Below, in pieces: positions 59,100 through 64,000 of a DNA stretch of 64,000 nucleotides. The translations under genes were made by a program, and so were the position numbers. The stretch is from NCBI RefSeq assembly GCF_001511835.1, contig NZ_LN997848.1, positions 1,054,001 to 1,118,000 on the forward strand, written 5' to 3'. Below the pieces are notes generated by a model. That model did no database searches. It worked only from the letters and a program-made list of their open reading frames with translations, and was not told the DNA's origin. Position 1 is the first letter of the stretch, and each line of letters begins with the position of its first letter. Origin of the DNA: Magnetospirillum sp. XM-1 (GTDB lineage Bacteria > Pseudomonadota > Alphaproteobacteria > Rhodospirillales > Magnetospirillaceae).

Positions 59100-60889
59100 G
59101 CGCGTTTCCTCATCCAGCGTTTGAGCATTGCCTTCAATTCGGTGCGGCTCTGGAACACCGGCAGCTTGGGGGCGTCCACGCGGGTGGGCTCCACCGCCAG
59201 GCCGATCTCGGTGATGTGGTCCGTCCAGTTCATGGCGCGCACGATCAGCTCCACCTCGCCCAAGGCCACCCGGTCGCCGATGCCGGGCTCGTGACCCAGC
59301 TCGCGCACCAGCCAGTCCGATGCCGACATGTCGTGATCGGCGGGGTCCACCGGCAGGCCGTAAAGCAGGGCCAGGTCCTTCATATGGGCGCCGGGTTCCA
59401 GGGCGAAATCGCCGAAGAAGCGGGAATCGGCTTCCGCCGCCGGGGCGGCCGAGGCGAACAGGCGGTCCAGATGGGGCACCCGCTCGGGGCGGGCGAACAG
59501 GAAGACGGTGTCGCCGGACTTCAACCCCTTGGCGGCGTGGGCGGAATAGGACTTCTTGTCCCTGACCACCAGCGATGGCTCGGCCCAGCGCGGCAGGCGA
59601 TGGCCGCGCGCCACCAGGGAATCGGCGACGATGCGGTACGACACCAGTTCGTGGCGGGCGCCGGGGATTTCCAGCTCCATGCGCTCCACCGGACCGATGC
59701 GCTTAGGGACAATCTGGCCGAGGAAGCGGGCCACCGCGCCGATGGTCCAGCCCTGCAGCCCCAGGCTGATCAGCACCACCAGGAAGGCCAGGATGAAATA
59801 GTCGCGCCCGTGGGGCAGCCCCGCCACCATGGGCACGATGGACAGCAGCACCGAGACCGAGCCGCGCAATCCCACCCAGGCGACGAAGGCGGTCTCGTTG
59901 CGGTTGAAGCCGTAGGGCAGCAGGCAGATCCACGCCGCCAGCGGGCGGGCCACGAAGATCAGCACGGCGGCCACGCCCAGGGACTGCCAGGCGAAGGCGG
60001 GGAACTCCGCCGGCGTGGCCAGGAGGCCCAGCGTCAGGAACATGACGATCTGGGCCAGCCAGGTCAGCCCGTCCTGGAAGCGGCGCATGGTCTCGGGCGC
60101 GTTGATCCGCGCGTTGCCGGCCACCAGCCCGGCGATGTAGACGGCGAGGAAGCCGCTGCCGTGCAGTTCCTCCGTCGCGGCGAACAGCACCATGGCGAGG
60201 CTGAGCGCCGCCAGCGGCTGCAGCCCGCGCTCGAAGCCCATCTTGTTGACCGCCAGCACGATCAGCCCGCCGCCGAACATGCCGGCCACTGCGCCGATGC
60301 CGAACTTGGTGACGAACTCCATGCCGATGCCCACCGGCGAGATGGGCCCCTTGGCGACCAGCAGGCCCACCAGCGCCAGGGTCAGGAAGATGGCCATGGG
60401 ATCGTTGGACCCCGATTCCACTTCCAGGGTGGAACGCACGCGGTCGCGCACATGGATGCCGCCGACGCGCAGCAGGAAGAACACGGCGGCCGCGTCGGTG
60501 GAGCTGAGGATAGCGCCCATCAGCGCCGCCTCCAGCCAGTCGAAGCCCATCAGATAATGCACCGGCACCGCAACCACGACGGTGGTCACCACCACGCCGC
60601 CGGTGGCCAGCGCCATGGCCGGCCACAGCGCGATGCGAAAGGCCTTGAGGCTGGTGTGGAACCCCGAATCGAACAGAATGATGGCCAGCGCGATGCTGCC
60701 GATCATGTAGGCGGCGTTGACGTCGTCGAACCTGATGCGGCCCAGGCCGTTCTCGCCCGCCACCAGCCCGACGCACAGGAACACCAGCAGCAGCGGCGCG
60801 CCGATGCGGAACGAGAGCAGGCTGGAGAAGATGGACAGCGCCACCAGGCCCGAAACCATCAGGATGGCGGCGTTCATGGACTCCATCAT
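59096..60889 (-). CDS. NhaP-type K+/H+ (or Na+/H+) antiporter with cytoplasmic TrkA-C domain
   Basis: The 597-residue CPA1-family antiporter has about 12 membrane helices, with the ion-site region STDAAAVFFLLR and VESGSNDPMAIFLTLAL. Cytoplasmic regions follow: a TrkA-C (RCK_C) domain (about residues 410-490; ELEIPGARHELVSYRIV, read by its ends) and a CorC/HlyC-type C-terminal domain (about 510-590; RFFGDFALEPGAHMKDLA). That layout is typical of NhaP2/CvrA potassium/proton antiporters. The Met at 60889 is taken as start (Met-Met); a third Met lies 4 codons inside. It is followed by the rhodanese gene. Confidence 0.9.
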   Translation of the reverse strand: MMESMNAAILMVSGLVALSIFSSLLSFRIGAPLLLVFLCVGLVAGENGLGRIRFDDVNAAYMIGSIALAIILFDSGFHTSLKAFRIALWPAMALATGGVVVTTVVVAVPVHYLMGFDWLEAALMGAILSSTDAAAVFFLLRVGGIHVRDRVRSTLEVESGSNDPMAIFLTLALVGLLVAKGPISPVGIGMEFVTKFGIGAVAGMFGGGLIVLAVNKMGFERGLQPLAALSLAMVLFAATEELHGSGFLAVYIAGLVAGNARINAPETMRRFQDGLTWLAQIVMFLTLGLLATPAEFPAFAWQSLGVAAVLIFVARPLAAWICLLPYGFNRNETAFVAWVGLRGSVSVLLSIVPMVAGLPHGRDYFILAFLVVLISLGLQGWTIGAVARFLGQIVPKRIGPVERMELEIPGARHELVSYRIVADSLVARGHRLPRWAEPSLVVRDKKSYSAHAAKGLKSGDTVFLFARPERVPHLDRLFASAAPAAEADSRFFGDFALEPGAHMKDLALLYGLPVDPADHDMSASDWLVRELGHEPGIGDRVALGEVELIVRAMNWTDHITEIGLAVEPTRVDAPKLPVFQSRTELKAMLKRWMRKRA

Positions 60890-61016
60890 GGGTGGGCGCT
60901 TTCGATTCTCATGGAGCAAGGATAGGGGGGGGCGCGCCGCGCCGCAACCCGCCATCCCGCCTTCGCCCCATGCGCGGTGCTGGACTCAAGCGCCCGCCGC
61001 CCCATATAACGCCATC

Positions 61017-61871
61017 ATGAGCGATAGAGCCTGGCCCTTTCTGAAGATGCACGGCCTGGGGAACGACTTCGTCGTCCTCGACGCCCGCGCGCGCGCCTTC
61101 GATCTGACGCCCGCCCGAGTGCGCGCCATCGCGTCGCGCGGCACCGGGGTGGGCTGCGACCAGTTGGTGGTGCTGGCGCCTCCTTCGGGCAACACCGCCG
61201 ACGCTACCATGCTGATCTACAACGCCGACGGTTCCGAGGTGGCGGCCTGCGGCAACGCGTCGCGCTGCGTCGCCTGGCTCTTGATGAAGGAAACCGGCCT
61301 CGACAAGGTGGTGTTCGAGACCAAGGCGGGATTGCTCGACGCCGAATCGCGCGGCCCCTTCCAGGTGGCGGTGGACATGGGACCGGCGCGCCTGGACTGG
61401 CGGGAAATTCCGGTGGCCGAGGCGGTGGACACCCTGCATCTGGGCATCGCCGCCGGACCGCTGGCCGATCCGGTGGGCGTCAGCATGGGCAACCCCCACG
61501 CGGTGTTCTTCGTGGACGACGCGGAAAGCGTCGACCTCGCCGCCTTGGGCCGTGGCCTCGAGCATCATCCCATGTTCCCCGAGCGCGCCAATATCGAGGT
61601 GGCCCAGGTCCTCACCCCGCCCGACGCCGAGATCGGGCGCATCCGCATGCGGGTGTGGGAGCGGGGCGCCGGCATCACCATGGCCTGCGGCACCGGGGCC
61701 TGTGCCACGCTGGTGGCGGCGGCGCGGCGGGGCTTAAGCCCCCGCAAGGCCGAGATCACCCTGGACGGCGGCCAGCTCACCATCGAGTGGCTGAAGGACG
61801 GCCACGTGCTGATGACCGGGCCGGTGGCGGTGGCCTTTGCCGGGACGCTGGATTCCAGCCTGCTTCCATGA
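61017..61871 (+). CDS. dapF: Diaminopimelate epimerase
   Basis: The 284-residue enzyme has the DapF signatures: FLKMHGLGNDFVVLDARA, AACGNASRCVAWL with the first catalytic Cys, and ITMACGTGACATLVAA with the second. It converts LL- to meso-diaminopimelate for peptidoglycan and lysine. The ATG at 61017 is chosen since the family core begins at residue 8. It overlaps mtaB by 4 bases. Confidence 0.96.
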   Translation: MSDRAWPFLKMHGLGNDFVVLDARARAFDLTPARVRAIASRGTGVGCDQLVVLAPPSGNTADATMLIYNADGSEVAACGNASRCVAWLLMKETGLDKVVFETKAGLLDAESRGPFQVAVDMGPARLDWREIPVAEAVDTLHLGIAAGPLADPVGVSMGNPHAVFFVDDAESVDLAALGRGLEHHPMFPERANIEVAQVLTPPDAEIGRIRMRVWERGAGITMACGTGACATLVAAARRGLSPRKAEITLDGGQLTIEWLKDGHVLMTGPVAVAFAGTLDSSLLP

Positions 61872-63124
61872 CGACGAAACCACCAGAGGTTCTGACCTTC
61901 GGCTGCCGCCTCAACGCCTATGAGTCGGAGGTGATGAAGGAGCACGCGCGGGCCACGGAAAGCGGCGTCGAGACGGTGATCGTCAACACCTGCGCCGTCA
62001 CCGCCGAGGCCGAGCGCCAGGCGCGCCAGGCCATCCGCAAGATTCGGCGCGAACGCCCCGACGCCCGCATCGTGGTCACCGGCTGCGCCGCCCAGGCCCA
62101 TCCCGAAACCTTCGACGCCATGCCCGAGATCGACCAGATTCTCGGTAACGCCGAGAAGATGCGGCCCGACATCTTCGCGGCCCCTCCGCCTCAGCGCATC
62201 GTGGTGGGCGACATCATGGAGGTGCGCGAGGTCGCCTCCCATCTGGTGTCCGGCTTCGAGGGCCGCGCCAGGGCCTTCGTCGAGGTGCAGCAGGGCTGCG
62301 ACCATCGCTGCACCTTCTGCATCATCCCCTTCGGGCGCGGCCCCAACCGCTCGGTGCCCATGGGCCGCATCGTCGAGCAGATCCGGGAACTGGTGGCCGG
62401 CGGCTATAACGAGGTGGTGCTGACCGGCGTGGACGTCACCGCCTATGGCGCCGACCTGCCGGGCAAGCCGGGATTGGGCCAGCTGGTCCGCCGTCTGCTG
62501 GCCGCTGTGCCCGAGCTTGCCCGTCTGCGCCTGTCGTCGCTCGATCCCGTCGAGGTGGACGAGGACCTGCTGGCCGCCATCGCGTCCGAGCCCCGGCTGC
62601 TGCCCCATTTCCACCTGTCGGTCCAGGCGGGCGACGACACTATTCTCAAGCGCATGAAGCGCCGCCACCTCAGGGGCGACGTCATCGCGCTGGCGGCGAA
62701 GATCAGGGCGCTGCGCCCCGATGTGGTGCTGGGCGCCGACATCATCGCCGGCTTTCCCACCGAGGACGAGGAGATGTTCCAAAAGTCCCTCGACCTGGTG
62801 GACGAGGCGGGTCTGACCCATCTGCACGTCTTTCCCTTCTCGGCCCGGCCCGGCACGCCGGCGGCCCGCATGCCCAAGGTTCGGGGCGACGTGATCAAGG
62901 AGCGCGCCGCCCGCCTGCGGGCCAAGGGCGCGGCGTCCATGGCGGCCTTCCTGGCGACCCGAATCGGCGGGGTGGAAAGCGTGCTGATCGAATCGGGGGG
63001 CAAGGGCCATTCCGCCCATTACCTGCCGGTGCGGGTGGCGGGTTGCCATGCCTCGCCGGGGACGATATTGAACGTGCGCGTCACCGCGGTGGACGCCGAC
63101 GAGTTGGTGGGGGAATTGGCATGA
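61868..63124 (+). CDS. mtaB: tRNA t6A37 methylthiotransferase MtaB
   Basis: The 418-residue radical-SAM enzyme has the UPF0004 N-terminal cluster Cys residues (TFGCRLNAYES, VNTCAVTAEAERQ, VVTGCAAQ) and the radical-SAM motif GCDHRCTFCIIPFGRG (Cx3Cx2C). A C-terminal TRAM-like region follows. MtaB adds a methylthio group to threonylcarbamoyl-adenosine 37 in tRNA. It is coupled to dapF and to ftsY by ATGA overlaps. The motif ordering matches MtaB and not MiaB or RimO. Confidence 0.93.
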   Translation: MTTKPPEVLTFGCRLNAYESEVMKEHARATESGVETVIVNTCAVTAEAERQARQAIRKIRRERPDARIVVTGCAAQAHPETFDAMPEIDQILGNAEKMRPDIFAAPPPQRIVVGDIMEVREVASHLVSGFEGRARAFVEVQQGCDHRCTFCIIPFGRGPNRSVPMGRIVEQIRELVAGGYNEVVLTGVDVTAYGADLPGKPGLGQLVRRLLAAVPELARLRLSSLDPVEVDEDLLAAIASEPRLLPHFHLSVQAGDDTILKRMKRRHLRGDVIALAAKIRALRPDVVLGADIIAGFPTEDEEMFQKSLDLVDEAGLTHLHVFPFSARPGTPAARMPKVRGDVIKERAARLRAKGAASMAAFLATRIGGVESVLIESGGKGHSAHYLPVRVAGCHASPGTILNVRVTAVDADELVGELA

Positions 63125-64000
63125 GCATCTTCGGGTTCGGCAAGAAGAAGGAAGCGGCTCCCGCCCCGGAGCCCGTCGCCGCCCCGGAGCCCGCCCCGGC
63201 CGAGGAATCCACCTCGTGGTTCGGCCGCCTGAAATCCGGGCTGGCCAAGTCGTCGTCGAAGCTGACGACCGGCATCGGCGACCTGTTCACCAAGCGCAAG
63301 CTGGACGACGAGGCGCTGGAGGAGCTGGAGGAACTGCTGATCACCGCCGATCTGGGCGTCGCCACTGCGGCGCGGGTGACCAAGCATCTGGCCAAGACCC
63401 GCTTCGGCCAGGACGTCACCTCCGACGAGATCAAGGCGACGCTGGCCGAGGAAATCACCCGCATCCTCGGCCCCGTGGCTAAGCCGCTGGAGATCGATCC
63501 CGCCCGCAAGCCCCATGTGGTGCTGGTGGTGGGCGTCAACGGCTCGGGCAAGACCACCACCATCGGCAAGATGGCCAAGGGCTACAAGGATGCCGGCCTG
63601 TCGGTGACGCTGGCCGCCGGCGACACCTTCCGCGCCGCCGCCGTCGAGCAGCTGAAGGTCTGGGGCGAGCGCACCAATTGTCCGGTCATCGCCCGTGAAA
63701 CCGGGGCCGACGCCGCCGGTCTGGCCTATGACGCCGTCGAGCAGGCCCGCGCCAGGGGTGACGACCTGCTGTTCATCGACACCGCCGGGCGGCTGCAGAA
63801 CAAGTCCGACCTGATGGCCGAGCTGGCCAAGCTGGTGCGCTCCATCAAGAAGGTGGACGAGACCGCGCCCCATTCGGTGCTGCTGGTCTTGGACGCCACC
63901 GTGGGCCAGAACGCCCATTCCCAGGTGGAGATCTTCAAGGACATGGTGGCCGTCTCCGGCCTGGTGCTGACCAAGCTGGACGGCACCGCCAGGGGCGGCG
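63121..64000 (+). CDS. ftsY: Signal recognition particle receptor FtsY (3' end outside the window)
   Basis: The first 293 residues are present and the frame runs off the window. The N-terminal A region is short and Ala/Pro/Glu-rich; the NG domain follows with VVGVNGSGKTTTIGKMAKGYKD (G1, read by its ends), AAGDTFRAAAVEQL, DTAGRLQNKSDLM (G3) and TKLDGTARGG. FtsY receives SRP-ribosome complexes at the inner membrane. The start overlaps the mtaB stop by 4 bases. A usual FtsY would need roughly 10-20 more residues plus a stop. Confidence 0.95.
   Translation, partial: MSIFGFGKKKEAAPAPEPVAAPEPAPAEESTSWFGRLKSGLAKSSSKLTTGIGDLFTKRKLDDEALEELEELLITADLGVATAARVTKHLAKTRFGQDVTSDEIKATLAEEITRILGPVAKPLEIDPARKPHVVLVVGVNGSGKTTTIGKMAKGYKDAGLSVTLAAGDTFRAAAVEQLKVWGERTNCPVIARETGADAAGLAYDAVEQARARGDDLLFIDTAGRLQNKSDLMAELAKLVRSIKKVDETAPHSVLLVLDATVGQNAHSQVEIFKDMVAVSGLVLTKLDGTARGG

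Overview
The window is GC-rich, densely coded DNA from a Gram-negative alphaproteobacterium. Gene content fits Rhodospirillales and most resembles Magnetospirillum and relatives: a protocatechuate 4,5-cleavage cluster, a PlcP-type phospholipase next to a lipid glycosyltransferase, bacteriohemerythrin, CcoG, HD-GYP and GGDEF/EAL signalling proteins, and QueE/QueD. This is judged by reading translated sequence; no database search was possible. No magnetosome genes, tRNA, rRNA or CRISPR array were seen.

Layout. (1) 1-11974: an aromatic catabolic cluster, all on the + strand with many ATGA-type overlaps. It holds the 4-oxalomesaconate tautomerase, ligJ, ligK, a DUF1932 oxidoreductase, ligI, a fused LigA-LigB dioxygenase, ligC, an aldo/keto reductase, separate ligA and ligB, pobA and an AAHS-family transporter. 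Together they would import 4-hydroxybenzoate or protocatechuate, hydroxylate it, cleave the ring at 4,5, and end in pyruvate plus oxaloacetate. (2) 12009-17420: envelope and lipid genes: PAP2 phosphatase plus GT39 transferase, then an agt-plcP pair facing a diacylglycerol kinase gene, which together look like phosphate-sparing lipid remodelling. (3) 17498-30745: a two-domain SagB-like nitroreductase, prfC, a tandem CDGSH protein, a methyltransferase, gloB, a lone receiver protein, ccoG, bacteriohemerythrin, a DODA-type dioxygenase with a divergent LysR regulator, a Sel1/SPOR lipoprotein and a GtrB-like GT2. (4) 30905-38866: copC-copD, an orphan TAXI binding protein, a GAF/HD-GYP phosphodiesterase, ubiD and a secreted TNT-type NAD glycohydrolase. 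(5) 38890-40260: an IS110-family (IS1111-group) insertion sequence with subterminal inverted repeats. (6) 40353-64000: tadA, a GntR/FCD regulator, pyruvate carboxylase, a membrane glycosyltransferase, truA-fmt-def, parDE-rsmE, a PAS/GGDEF/EAL protein, a chemoreceptor, queE-queD, an exported GH1 glycosidase, acylphosphatase, a rhodanese, an NhaP-type antiporter, dapF, mtaB and the start of ftsY.

Below gene level, the most notable structure is a set of dispersed palindromic repeats. One family has three copies (about 2259-2319, 21391-21460 and 32893-32936). A second has two copies (40273-40320 and 55233-55279). In both families the stems differ between copies by paired, compensatory changes. 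One copy of the second family lies directly beside the insertion sequence, suggesting a target-site link. The strongest protein-level oddities are the A-then-B order of the fused extradiol dioxygenase and the single-domain secreted TNT protein.
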